Part shown: positions 1-11,700 of the stretch, in pieces
Layout: each line of letters starts with the position of its first letter
Numbering within the stretch: the first letter of the stretch is position 1
From: Oscarella lobularis
Taxonomy: Eukaryota; Porifera; Homoscleromorpha; Homosclerophorida; Oscarellidae
Length of the DNA stretch: 64,000 nt
Direction of reading: 5' to 3'
NCBI RefSeq assembly: GCF_947507565.1
Contig: NC_089177.1
Coordinates: forward strand, 1,610,648 to 1,674,647
Position numbers and translations under genes: made by a program
Notes under the pieces: model-generated
What the model saw: only the letters and a program-made list of their open reading frames with translations
What the model was told of the DNA's origin: nothing
Database searches by the model: none

Positions 1-3000
1 GCGCTTCGGGGGCACGAGCAGTCAACAGAACCCTAAAAAAGAAATAAAGACGTGCATGCACGTTCCTTTTGAAAGACTGAAACGAAATACAGTGCATGTG
101 ATTTATATGACGGACGTTACAGACTCGGGTGAACGGACGGGGAATTAAATTAGCCTGTTGACTGTCATACGCGAGTCAATTATCTGTAATTATACTGTAT
201 ATACCTTTTCAACTTGAGCTTGAGCAAACTGATGGTCTTGTGAGAAGGAAAAGGATCCAAAATTGTCTTCTATAAGACAAAATTAATAACGACACAGCAC
301 AAAAACAAATGCGCAAACAGCAAAGAAAAATACACTTGAAAATCACATCACTATGCAGTGTAAGCTTTTCTGACGCTAGCCGGTAGACGGTGTGAGATTA
401 GGTGCATAGTCTGAGGATACGAAAAAAGTAGCAGCTACGAATTTCAAGTGGATTTGATCAAACCCAATTAAGTCGGGACGCAATTCGCGGACTCTAAAGT
501 TGTCTACACTACAAATAGCTTTTAGTAGAAAACTTTGAAGTTGACTCAGAGGTTAAAAATTTCCGGTAACTGTGTACACAGGCTGAGAATGCAGCTCACC
601 TTCATATGCTTCGCTTAAAACGAACATTCCAAATTTCGCAAAGAACGCCAACCTAAGTGCAAAACTTTGATTGCTGCATGAATGCAATTTGAATTGTTCA
701 AAGTTAATTAATTAATTGATTAATTATTCATCTTAATATCATAGATTCTCTGAGTTGCTTATCCAAAACCCTTAATTGGGAAGTGGTGTTCGGATACATA
801 CATGCAGTAAAACTTTTTCTAGCGGACACTCTGATTATACTCTCTAATAAACAGACACCAAACGTGGCACGGATTTATTTTCTCTACAAAAGCAAGCCCT
901 CTAAGAGCGGACAACATTTCGGATTCTATAGCGTAGAAAAGACACGGCCTCAAAGTGTCTGCTGTAAGTAAATGGGCAGGCACCAACGTTTGCTTTAGTT
1001 CACGCATAGATTATGGTTCACGTGACGCGGAAACTATAAGGTTCCGTTGTGCATAGATTATTACCATCCCTATGAGTGTTGTGGCGAGGACTCGAACGGA
1101 ATCCCTATATACATGATCATCCCGGGCGATTCCCTGCGATTATTCGATCTCCCGTCCCGCCTAACTTAGACGATCCGTAACTCGCAATTTCGCTCGATTC
1201 TATTCTAACTTCCTAAAGCGCAGTCCTCTACTAGAAGCTGACAGAGGGATCGATCGATCGCGAGGCAGCGCTTGTTTATGTAGGACCGGATCTTTGTAGA
1301 GTAAAGCAAGACGCCTACTAAAAAAGACTTACCAGGCGAGAAGAAGGATTTTATGAAGCATTCGACCGCTCGGATTCTCGTTGGATATAAACGAAGAACT
1401 TTTTCCGCGCATGCGTACATACGATGATCCATCTAATTGAGTCACGTGACCATACTAAAAGGCGAACTGCCTAGATTCGATCCACGGATTGTAGAGACAA
1501 TCCGTGATTCGATGACGCGATATCTTTACGTCGCCAAAACTCAACTGCGCCGCTTTAGCTACGTACAGCTCTCCCGCCAGCCACCGTGATTCAGTGATAG
1601 ATCGATAACTGACGAACTGGAGGTATTTCTATTTCTGCCGTAAAAACGAATGACGTACAGTTGTAGACAGTTTTCAGTAAAGTTTTGCTCTCGTAAAACA
1701 AAATCGTACCCGATGAATTGCGTTGGTGACGTCACAGTCGTTGCCAAGCGAATCGTCGCGTTCAGACTGTTGCTACGGTTTCTTCTACAAAATAGGTTGT
1801 TGTTCTTCTGAAAACCGTAAATGCTTTCCACCCATTTTATCATTATATAGCATTCGAATTTCATTTCATCAGCAAGATTTCGTCCGCATCCAAAAGGAAA
1901 AGAGGTCAAGACAAACTTTTCGCCGCCTAAATATACAAGGGCTTTGAATATACCATTACCACTTTATCATTATTGTCTAGATTCAGCAAAAGGACCCCGC
2001 CGGACGTGCCAAAGGAGAAGCCAAGAAGTGCTAGTGCTCTCGAAGACTGGTGGGAGACGGTGGAACCACGGATATCCTAGGCTCGTATCCAGCCTGTTAT
2101 CCGGGCGGCTCTTACTGCGTGAGCCTGGATAACAGGCTGGATACGAGCCTAGGATATCCGTGGTGGAACTACCATTTATGTAAGCCTCTGGATCGACGTA
2201 CATGTACCGTTAGGAGTTAGGATACTACAACTTTCTCCCCCTCACTGGACAAGACGAAATGAAAGGATGGGTGTACCCGGTCACGGCCGGAATCCACTGG
2301 GGACACTTCTGTGACCTCATTATCTTCAAATACATTCGTTTGTCAAAAGCGGCAGCTTCATGTGTTTGGCCACCAGCCGTCAGCACTCAATCTGCCGAAG
2401 AACAAAACAAACGAGACGCGTCATCGCTGTGTGAATTGAAGATTGCGAAAGAGAGAGAAGACGGCTCTTATATGTTTTCCTCTGTTCTCTTGTAACAGAG
2501 GATGCCGACTAAGATCGGTCGGCCTTTCGACGGCATGCAGGCTTGCTTGCATGTCGTGGAAGATTTCATAAGGTCTGCTTTTCGCCGGCGTACGTGCGTC
2601 GTAGCCGGGTGGCGGAGTCGCCTCCTACAACACGTGCAGAAGTTTGATGTACAGTACTGTGTGTTCGTATGTAGCTACGCATTCATGTCTGTTTCTGATG
2701 TCTACGTATTTTGTTTGTCTAATACATGTATTTTTCATATGTACCTATCTCTATCTAGTTTTCTTATTGTAATGGACAACGAGGGCCACAGAAACCACTT
2801 TAGGACCACGTGGTAGGACCAAAGGGAGTCTTTTCTTCTAAGAGATCCGGCCAAAGGTAGATCAAAATACGCTAACAGCTGTCGTCAGGCCTCGCGTTGA
2901 ATCGCTGAAACGAGCCCCACATCACATGTCCATGCAAAGCTGCCTAACGAGGGGAACCGTGTAGTCTGCTGGAATCCCGGCTGGCAGGGACACGCATAGG

Positions 3001-3270
3001 GTTGATCAAAGCAAAATGCATAGACAGACGCAGGTAGCTTGCGCAGGTGACAGCCCTGACAGGTCTACGCACTGTATAGATAACGTAAAAGCGCACAAAC
3101 CGGGAGCCATCTATCTAGATTCGAGTTGGCCGCGTTTCACATTTGATAACTCCATTAAATAAGCCGGAACAATTTTAGAACTGAACTATTCAAGCGACGC
3201 TAAAAAAACGTCGGCCGAATCGCAAATTAGGTCCCGGACATCGGCAGGTCCCGGTACAAGGAACGACCTC
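1..3270. other. Gene-free region upstream of the first LRR gene
   Basis: Only short unconvincing open frames occur on either strand, none with a recognisable domain. The single structured element is the hairpin at 2066-2163. The last part, up to 3270, presumably carries the promoter of the gene starting at 3271. No TATA box or other motif stands out. Confidence 0.6.
2066..2163. repeat. Perfect 37-bp inverted repeat (fold-back hairpin)
   Basis: Positions 2066-2102 and 2127-2163 are exact reverse complements of each other, separated by a 24-base loop. The arms contain GGCTCGTATCCAGCCTG. Two other hairpins in the window (38756-38806 and 61601-61647) have a related core, AGCCTCG followed by TACC. 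A small non-autonomous fold-back element is the likely explanation. Confidence 0.85.
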
Positions 3271-5757
3271 ATGGTGCTGTCTTTATCTGAATCGGCCCTC
3301 TGCTGTTTGTGTCGTATGAACAACTTCTTCAGAGTGCCTTATGATCGTACTCCGGAGCTGCCTTTGCCTTCAGTTGTGGAAGAAATAGTTACGAGCGACT
3401 CATTTGCCTTCGTCCTGCCGCCTTCAATTGCAGACCTGCTCGTCGATCGACTCGCACGTCGAGGCAAGTTGACGGCAAACTTTCTAGACGTCCTCCTCGA
3501 TCCCAAGCGAGTCAGGCTGTCGAAATTATCTCTCAACTACGTCACGTCGATTCACAAAGAAAAATTTGTTTTGGGACTTCAAAAGCAAACATTTATCGAG
3601 AGCGTCGACGTCTCCTTCAGCATTTTGGGCCTTTCCGTTCCGTTTTTGCAAGCGCTTTCAGCGAGTTGCGCAAAGACCCTGACGTCATTATCAGCGAGTT
3701 TCGTGACAGATGACCTGGGATGGTCCCGCTTGTCGCAGTTCGTTCATTTGAGGCACCTCGACGTGAGCTTCACTTCTATTGAGCACGACCAGTTGCAAAG
3801 TGCTCTTACGTCCTTGACTCTCCTGAAACATCTCAACATATCTGGAACAGATCTTACCTGGCATCAGCTGTGCAATTTTCCGTGTTGCGACCTGAGAAGC
3901 CTTGACATGAGCTCGTTGAGATTTCTTGAGACGACGGAAAGAACTTTGGTGTTTTCACCAGACTTCACAACAGCGTGGATTTCCCGTTTCTTTTCCAATC
4001 AGCCGAACCTGTCAGAACTTGACATCTCCCACGTCGTGACAGCATCCAGTGAAGAAAATGATTCTTTATCTGCTACTCTTCATGCTATCCTGACTTGCTG
4101 TTCGTCAATCACTCACCTTGCTGTCACGTCACCAGACTTGAATGCTGTTGTGCATGAGCTTCAGACGACAAACACGTTGAGTCGTCTAGAGCTTCTTCGT
4201 CACTTTGGGTCACTGTCAGATGAGACGATTTTTTCCGTGCTCAACTCGCGTGAACGTTTGAGGTACGCGCTGACGAGTGGCAACAGCGATGCGTCACACT
4301 TTGAATTTCGCGAAGACTTTGCACTGAAAGAAAAGTCTGTTCTTTCTACGGCCATCGAAGCTTCATCACAAATTCTCTCTGACGGCGAGACGTCCATAGA
4401 TCTCCTAGGGCTAACTGAAATGATTCTTAGTGCTTTCTGCCGATTGCAGATAGATTCCTCACTGGAACTGGAACTTGCTGAGTTCAACGTCTCTGCGTGG
4501 CTGAAACGTCTTAAGAGTTTAAACGACGACGTTGTTTACTTCCGATCGTCCAATGAGCTGCTTGAACTGGCTCTTCAATTTGGGTTAAGTCGAACTGTCA
4601 CAAAGCAGTTTGCATCCATGGTCTTTAGCTTCCTCGTCAACTTTGCTGACATCAGTGTCCATGAAGAGGCGTTGCTTGGTCTAGCTCTCAATTTTGTCGT
4701 GAAAAGAATGAATGAGTCGGATTACGGCGGCATGCGAGTTCTGTCTTCTCTTCTTCACGAAATGTCAGATGACAGACGAGAGCACCTGGCCTTGGAGAAA
4801 GGCCTTCTTCGATTGTTGCATAGTCGGGTCTTGTCGCTGCCTGATGAGCTTGAAAGAGACATTCAGAGAGTTCCGTTTCCGGAGATATTGTGGCGGATGA
4901 TGTATGAATTCCCCAACGACGTACGAGAACTGGAGGAGTCGATACGCCAGAGTAATTGGCAAGAAGAGGAGGAGATATATTATTCAAATCGCGCTTGCAT
5001 TATGAACGAGTTTTCTGAAGACTGCTCTGACGTCTTGGCTGCTCTGAAATCTCTCTGCACCGGTTTGCCAAACGTTCTCGAGTCTTTGGCTAAACTCCCG
5101 CAAACTGCGGCTTGCTTTGCAGCAATGGCCAGTACAGATGTGTCTGCTTTTGATGTAGAACCGAATGACGGCGGGTTTTACAAACTAGGAGGAGCGATTG
5201 AAATACTAACGTCCATTGCCGAATGTTCCTCGTTGAGATCATCAGTTCTGATCTCAGATGTGATCAATGCTCTGTTTGACGTACTTCGTATTGAAGACGA
5301 CATGTTACTGGCGCTTTCTCACTTGGCGTGTCTACTTCTCTTAGATGAAGACCGATTGAGCTGGCCTTCTGACTGTCCGACAAAAGATTTTGTGCTGACG
5401 AATTTGATCACGGCATCGTTGAGTAAAATTGATAGCGCTCTCGAGCATCCTCACATGGTTCATCCCCAAGTCAGTCAGCACGCCGTGTCGTTGTTGTCGC
5501 TGAAGGAAATGGTGAAGTGCAAGCGTTTTCCGGAAATCGCCGTCTTTGCTCTGTGGCGCCTTGCTCCAGTGTGCAGGAACGAATTTGGCCTAGGTAGCGG
5601 GTACAAGGTTGACGGATTTTGCTTGATTTGCCTTGTCAAAGATGACGTCACGTTAGGCGCTATTGAAAAGCTGCCCATTCTTTCCAAATTTCCGGCACTC
5701 ACAAGAAAACTAGTAGCTGTTGCAGAAGAATGCAGATGTCATAAACTCCATGATTGA
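3271..5757 (+). CDS. ZYG11/ZER1-like LRR-armadillo protein, copy 1
   Basis: A single uninterrupted frame of 828 residues. Leucine-rich repeat-like segments run from about residue 100 to 215 (HLDVSFTSIEHDQL, HLNISGTDLTWHQL, SLDMSSLRFLE). A long helical, armadillo-like half follows, ending in ALWRLAPVC and a short helix. This order and the C-terminal pattern resemble the ZYG11/ZER1 family, substrate receptors of cullin-2 ubiquitin ligases that read N-terminal degrons. The start was chosen because the downstream paralogue begins with the same MVLSLSE sequence. The gene is intronless, unlike most genes further along. The family call is by eye; another LRR-ARM protein is possible. Confidence 0.6.
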   Translation: MVLSLSESALCCLCRMNNFFRVPYDRTPELPLPSVVEEIVTSDSFAFVLPPSIADLLVDRLARRGKLTANFLDVLLDPKRVRLSKLSLNYVTSIHKEKFVLGLQKQTFIESVDVSFSILGLSVPFLQALSASCAKTLTSLSASFVTDDLGWSRLSQFVHLRHLDVSFTSIEHDQLQSALTSLTLLKHLNISGTDLTWHQLCNFPCCDLRSLDMSSLRFLETTERTLVFSPDFTTAWISRFFSNQPNLSELDISHVVTASSEENDSLSATLHAILTCCSSITHLAVTSPDLNAVVHELQTTNTLSRLELLRHFGSLSDETIFSVLNSRERLRYALTSGNSDASHFEFREDFALKEKSVLSTAIEASSQILSDGETSIDLLGLTEMILSAFCRLQIDSSLELELAEFNVSAWLKRLKSLNDDVVYFRSSNELLELALQFGLSRTVTKQFASMVFSFLVNFADISVHEEALLGLALNFVVKRMNESDYGGMRVLSSLLHEMSDDRREHLALEKGLLRLLHSRVLSLPDELERDIQRVPFPEILWRMMYEFPNDVRELEESIRQSNWQEEEEIYYSNRACIMNEFSEDCSDVLAALKSLCTGLPNVLESLAKLPQTAACFAAMASTDVSAFDVEPNDGGFYKLGGAIEILTSIAECSSLRSSVLISDVINALFDVLRIEDDMLLALSHLACLLLLDEDRLSWPSDCPTKDFVLTNLITASLSKIDSALEHPHMVHPQVSQHAVSLLSLKEMVKCKRFPEIAVFALWRLAPVCRNEFGLGSGYKVDGFCLICLVKDDVTLGAIEKLPILSKFPALTRKLVAVAEECRCHKLHD

Positions 5758-5976
5758 TTAATATCTATGTGGCATTTTTTTTGTTTGTTTGAGAAAATAA
5801 GACTTATTATAGCGTCTTTAGTAGGAGTCTTGAATCTTGTTGTACGTGTCACAGTGTAGCAGAAGGAACAAAAAATTTACCTCTGTGCCAAATAAATTCT
5901 CATTTTCATTTGCACTAATAACCGGTGTACAGAGCCGTCACACTTGCGAAGTCCCGTACCTACAAAGAATGACATC

Positions 5977-8472
5977 ATGGTTCTGTCTTTATCTGAATTG
6001 GCCCTTTGCTGCTTGTGCCGCACAAACAACCCTTCCAGGGTGCCTTATAGTCGTACTCCAGAGCTGCCCTTGCCTTCCGTTGCTGAAGAAATAGTTACGA
6101 GCGACTCATTCGGCTTCGTCTTGCCGCGTCCAGTCGCAAATTCTCTCATCGAAGAACTCGCACGTCGAGGAAAGTTGACAGCAAACATTTTAGACGTTCT
6201 GCTCGATCGAAAGCGAGCCAGACTGTCGATATTGCCTCTCCAATGCGTATCGTCGATCGCGAAAGAGAAATTCCTCTCGGGGCCCCAGCAGCAAGCAGTC
6301 GTCGAGAGCGTCGACATATCCTTTAGCGAATGCATGATGGACCTTGCCGTTCCGTTTCTGCACGCTCTTTCAGCGAACTGCACGGAGACGTTGACGTCAT
6401 TTGCAGCAAGTCACTTGAGTGGTGACATCGGATGGTCCCGGTTGCCGCAGCTCGTCAATTTGGTTCATCTCGACGTGAGCTTTACTTCTGTTCAGTACGA
6501 GCAGTTGCAAAGGGCTCTTGCGTCGCTGCATCTCTTAAAACATCTCAATGTGTCTGGGACCTCTCTTACTTGGTATCAGCTTTGTAATTTTCCTTCTTGC
6601 CATCTGAGAAGCCTTGGCATGAGCTCGCTCAAGTTTCTTGAGAGAACGGATAAGGAGCACGTGTTCTCACCAGACTTCACCACGGCATGGATTCGCCGCT
6701 TCTTTTCCAATCAGCCGCAACTGTCAGACCTTGACGTCTCTTACGTCAAGACAGAGTCTGATATGTCTGATATAGGGGAAGACGTTTTATGCGCTAGTCT
6801 GCATGCTATTCTCGCTTGCTGTTCGTCACTCACTCAGCTTGCTGTGACGTCGCCATGCTTGGGTGCTGTTACTCGTGAGCTACAGAAAACGAATGCACTT
6901 GGTCGTCTAGAGTTTCTTCGTCACTTTGGATCTTGTGAGACTATTCCTTCTGCGCTCACGTTGCGTGAACACTTGAAGGTCGCTCTCGGAAGTCGCAATA
7001 GCAGTAACGAGTCAAACTTTGAATTCCGTGAAGAGTACGCTCTGAAAGAAAGATCTGTTCTCTCTACGGCGATTGAATCGTCATCTCGAATTTTCCTTGA
7101 CAAAGAGGTTTCTCTTGATCTTCTCTCATTGACTGGAATGATTCTCGGAGCTTTCTGCCGATTGCAGTGCGATTCCTCACTGGAAAAGATTCTCGCGAAG
7201 TTCAATGTCTCTGCGTGGCTAAATCGTCTTGAGGGTTTGAACGAAGACGTCGTGTACTTTCGATCGTCCGAGCAGCTGTTTGAACTGGCTCTTCAATACG
7301 GCCTAAGTCGAACCGTCGGACAGTCGTTTGCTTCTATGGTCTTTAGCTTCCTCGTTGATTTTTCTGGCATCGTTGCCGACGAAGAAGCCTTGCTCGGCCT
7401 TGCTCTCAATTTTATTATGAAAAGAATAAACGGGTCGGATTACAGTGGATTGCGTGCCCTGTCTTTACTTCTTGACGAAACGTCAGATGACAGACGTGAA
7501 CATCTCGCCTTGGAAAAAGATCTTCTTCAACTATTGCGCAATCGAGTGTCGTTCCTACTTGATCAGGTTAAAAGAGACGTTGAAAATGTTCCTTTTCCGA
7601 AGAGTGAACGTCCGGCCATAGATGATAATTTTTATGACGACGACGATGAGGAGGACGAAGAGACGGACGCCAAACGAGAGTGGAGCACCTATAATTCAAC
7701 GTGCGCTGGCATAATTCATTCGTTTGAAAGAGCCAGTTCTGACGTTCTTGCTGCTCTGAAATCTCTCTGCACTGGTCTGCCAAACGTTCTCGAGTCCCTC
7801 GCCAAACTTCCGCGAACGGCGAGTGATATGGCAGCTATGGCAAGCAAAGATGCGTCTGATTTTGAAATGGAACGGCAGTACGACGAGTTCTATGAGCTGG
7901 GAGGAGCAATTGAGATTCTCACGTCCATCGTCGAATGTCCCTCGTTGAGGTCATACGTACTAATCTCTGACGTGATTAGTGCTCTGTTTGACGTTCTTCG
8001 TATTGAAGACGGCATGATTCTGGCCCTTTCCCACTTGGCTTGTCTACTGCTGTTAGATGAAGACCGATTGAGCTGGCCTTCTGACTGTCCGACAAAGGAG
8101 TCCGTGTTAGAGGATTTGATCAGGGCATCGTTGGCTGAAATCAATTGCTCTCTTGAATATCGTTCCGTGCTTCATCCACGAGTCAGTCGGCATCCCGTGT
8201 CGTTTTCGTCGCTGAAGGAAATGACGAAGTGCACGCGCTTTCCGGAAATCGCCGTCTTCGCCCTTTGGCGCCTTGCTCTGGTGTGCCAAAACGAATTTGA
8301 TCAAGGAAGCAGATACTTGGATAACGAAATTTGCTTGAATTGTCTCGTCAAAGATGACCTCACATTTGGCGCTATTGAAGAACTGCCCATTCTTGCCGAA
8401 TTTCCGGCACTCAAAAGCAAACTAGTTGCTGCCGCAGAAGAATGCAGAAATCATGAAGACCATAATGATTAG
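5977..8472 (+). CDS. ZYG11/ZER1-like LRR-armadillo protein, copy 2
   Basis: Tandem paralogue of the gene at 3271, same strand, 219 bp downstream, also intronless. The frame is open from 5944, but the Met at 5977 begins the MVLSLSE sequence shared with copy 1, so it is preferred; this gives 831 residues. The copies align over their whole length with the same LRR-like segments and ALWRLALVC near the C terminus. Copy 2 differs mainly by an acidic stretch (YDDDDEEDEE) near residue 560, where copy 1 has ordinary sequence. Similarity extends a few tens of bases upstream of the ATG. Presumed role: substrate receptor of a cullin-RING ligase (inference from family). Confidence 0.62.
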   Translation: MVLSLSELALCCLCRTNNPSRVPYSRTPELPLPSVAEEIVTSDSFGFVLPRPVANSLIEELARRGKLTANILDVLLDRKRARLSILPLQCVSSIAKEKFLSGPQQQAVVESVDISFSECMMDLAVPFLHALSANCTETLTSFAASHLSGDIGWSRLPQLVNLVHLDVSFTSVQYEQLQRALASLHLLKHLNVSGTSLTWYQLCNFPSCHLRSLGMSSLKFLERTDKEHVFSPDFTTAWIRRFFSNQPQLSDLDVSYVKTESDMSDIGEDVLCASLHAILACCSSLTQLAVTSPCLGAVTRELQKTNALGRLEFLRHFGSCETIPSALTLREHLKVALGSRNSSNESNFEFREEYALKERSVLSTAIESSSRIFLDKEVSLDLLSLTGMILGAFCRLQCDSSLEKILAKFNVSAWLNRLEGLNEDVVYFRSSEQLFELALQYGLSRTVGQSFASMVFSFLVDFSGIVADEEALLGLALNFIMKRINGSDYSGLRALSLLLDETSDDRREHLALEKDLLQLLRNRVSFLLDQVKRDVENVPFPKSERPAIDDNFYDDDDEEDEETDAKREWSTYNSTCAGIIHSFERASSDVLAALKSLCTGLPNVLESLAKLPRTASDMAAMASKDASDFEMERQYDEFYELGGAIEILTSIVECPSLRSYVLISDVISALFDVLRIEDGMILALSHLACLLLLDEDRLSWPSDCPTKESVLEDLIRASLAEINCSLEYRSVLHPRVSRHPVSFSSLKEMTKCTRFPEIAVFALWRLALVCQNEFDQGSRYLDNEICLNCLVKDDLTFGAIEELPILAEFPALKSKLVAAAEECRNHEDHND

Positions 8473-8768
8473 TTTTTGCGTGGCAAAGCTACACGTGCTC
8501 ATGTTAAACCTGCTCGTCTTGGCTAACGTGAACCTAGCGTCATAGCGCACGTGTATAGTATGGGTGTTTACGCCACGGAATTTCCCACTCACTTAAAAGC
8601 TACTGCATGCTCCCCAAAATGGTCTACTACAAACTACTTTATTACTCTAACATATATAAGAATTAAGGGCATGCAGTCGTGTGTACCACTGCAGGCAAAA
8701 GGATGTCGTGGGAGGCCATGGGATATGCAAAATAGTCCCTTGATATTAGTCTCGGTTTCAATCTCTTC

Positions 8769-11700
8769 ATGCAGCGGCATTTGCCCTTCATTCTGCTTTT
8801 ACTCTACTGCGAGTCTCTTCTCGTCAACGCTATCACCGCGGTGACAGGCGACGACTGCATGGAGCATATAAAATACCACAATTGGTGCAGGTTGTCCTCG
8901 TCATGGAGTCCAAACATACCGAGGGCAAGAAGTGATCTAGCTGTCGCAACCTATCGCCGCAGATACAACGATTCATCGCTCGGCTTGACGCACATTCTAA
9001 TTTACGGCGGCAAAAGTTTGGTCAGCGGAGATAATAATAATAAAAACGATTCGTGGATATATTCTATCCGGGCGAATTCGTGGAAGCCTGTAATGCTTCC
9101 AATAACTGTTCACCCTCCGAAATTTTACAATTACCGTGACACTTTGACCACGCTTTGCCAAACTCAGGTGCTTTTGTTTCCTCAAAGTTTAGAGGAGGCG
9201 TGGTTGTTTAACGGTACTACAGAAGAGTGGAAATCTATTAATAATACATCTTTGACATCTCCATCCGCTCGCTCCGGATATTCCCTTTCCGCTGTTCCAA
9301 GCGACAAAACAACGTGTCGTTGCAAGGAGTCCCTTTTACTATATGGAGGAGCGGACAATCATGTCGCGACCTATTCTAACGAATTGTGGGAGTTTCGTTG
9401 TGAAGAAGATAGCGAGGTCATTAAGTACAGATGGATAAATATTCCGCAAAACTCATCGTCATGGCCACCGAATCTAGCCTATCACACGTCTTTCTCGGTA
9501 AATGCATACATGTACATAGTCTCTGGCTCCAACTGCAGCAATTGCAGTGAAACGTTTTCGGACGGTATTTGGCGATTTCAAGTGCAAAAGTCGACGTGGT
9601 CTTTATATGACAGAGTTAATTTTACCGAACCTCAAATTGGAGTTGTTATGAGAGAGATTGGAGTGGTTTTGCTGATGAGCAGACATTCTTCTACAAATAC
9701 TGTCAACGTTAGATTTTATGACATTCATAGAAAGAGAGTAGCATTTTCACCTTTCAATTTTGGCTTGGCAGATACCGACGTATTTGCTGGTAACATGGTT
9801 GCTACTGACGATAACGTTATTCTTCTTGTAGGGCCCGATCCTTATGGGAAAAAAGTCATGGCAACGTGGAGAATTGACGGACTGCAGATGTTCAACGGCT
9901 TGAAAAGTAAAGACCAAAAAAACTTGCCATTTAAGCGGTTTCGTCGTCCTGATCTTTTCCCTACTCCTAATGAAATCGGAAGGGTCACTGCAGCTATTGT
10001 AGGAGACGTTCTTTTCTATCATGTGAAGCCATGCGGTATTTGGCAATTTGACTTTAACGCCAGTATGTGGACGTTTTACGATCCTGAATGGCAGCCAGAA
10101 CTTTCTACAGCACTTGTTTCTGCTTTTGATGATAATATTCTAGTTGCTTTCGCTACAGATGTCAACAGCCAAAAGTACGAGCTGTGGATCTACAGACCAA
10201 GCCAAAGAATGTGGAGACAAGTGCATCGGCCTAAAGCGAGGCTACCAAATAGAGAATACAAGACGTTTAAAGCAATGCAAAACAAGTCTCTGATTCTGTA
10301 TGGAAGTAAAGAAGATCCTACCGAGCTATGGATTGTGACACTTAATTTGTCCGCGATGACTGCCACGTCGTACTATCTGTGTCGCGGCAGTGAAATCATT
10401 CTGCCTAATTTGTCCCATGTTCACATTGCTCTTTTTGAAGACGCGTTGTACTCTTTCGGCGGAACGCTAAAGAACGGATCGTGTACTGTCAATTTGGTTC
10501 GCATCAATGTAAGAAAAAATACAGCACGTTGCGACTTTGCAAACCTAACTCATTCTGACGATAAGTGCGTTTGGAAAAGTGCCGCAATTGGCCGTCGCGT
10601 ATTCTATTTAGCGTACAACACTACAGATACAACGCCAGAGCGGGAATATGGAGATCTCTGGACCCTGGACCTTCCAACAGTAAATCAGGAACTAGCGTAC
10701 AACAATCAGTATCACTTTCATGCACGTTCCTTCCTACTAGCATACAAAGATAAACTGGTGACATGGCTTCCATACAAGGAACGTGACGGAGGTGATGGCT
10801 GGTTTCTTTACACATTTCAACCTGGATGCTCTCCTGGAACGAGCAGCACAGATTTCCAAAAATACCCGTGCCTTCCGTGTCCTCCAGGAACGTACAATGA
10901 CAAAAAAGGAGCAAAGACATGCGAAAAGTGCGGCGATGATTTGACTACATCGTCTGTAGGGTCAACTTCACTAAAGAACTGCACGTGTGCTCCAAGCGCC
11001 TGTCATCACGGTAAATGCATACTTAGCTCAAATTATACGACAAAGCGGTGTGAATGCAACGCCGGATTCATAGGAATAAAATGTCAATATTCCACGCCGT
11101 TTGTCTTTGGCTCTCCACTAGTAGTGACTATTGTACTTCTAGTTATTGCCATTACGTATTGCGCCAAGCGTATCAAAAAGCAGAAAAAATTATCGTCTCA
11201 AAGATACGAGCAGCTGCAAGAGACACGAGACGATTTACAACAAGCGGTGATTAAGCTGTCGGATATTTGGTCAGCCAACAACGAGGAGATTAAGTGGTTG
11301 AAGGTGATAGGAGAAGGATCGTTTGGCCACGTGTGGAGTGCTGAGTACCGCGATGAAATCGTCGCCGTTAAAGTGTTTAAAGTCAAAGCTGACGATTGTA
11401 CTGACGAGCAATTGAAAGACTTCAACGACGAAAGCGAATTGCTGAGATCGATATTTCACGCCAATATCGTTCAGTTCATAGGCACGGGTAAGAACGTTGA
11501 AGGAAAGCCATTCATCGTGCTCGAGTACATGGCTCGAGGTTCGATACGACACGAGCTGGACACGAACTACGCCCTTGCACCAATGGAACTGAAGCTTCAA
11601 GTAAAATATGCTCTGGATGCAGCTAAGGGTATGCGTCATCTGCACTCAAAAGGACGAATGCATAGAGATCTGAAAAGCGACAATTTGCTTATCAGTGATC

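Noticed and set aside
783-1007. Two overlapping 62-codon frames on opposite strands
   Set aside because: No domain, no splice context, and each is the shadow of the other.
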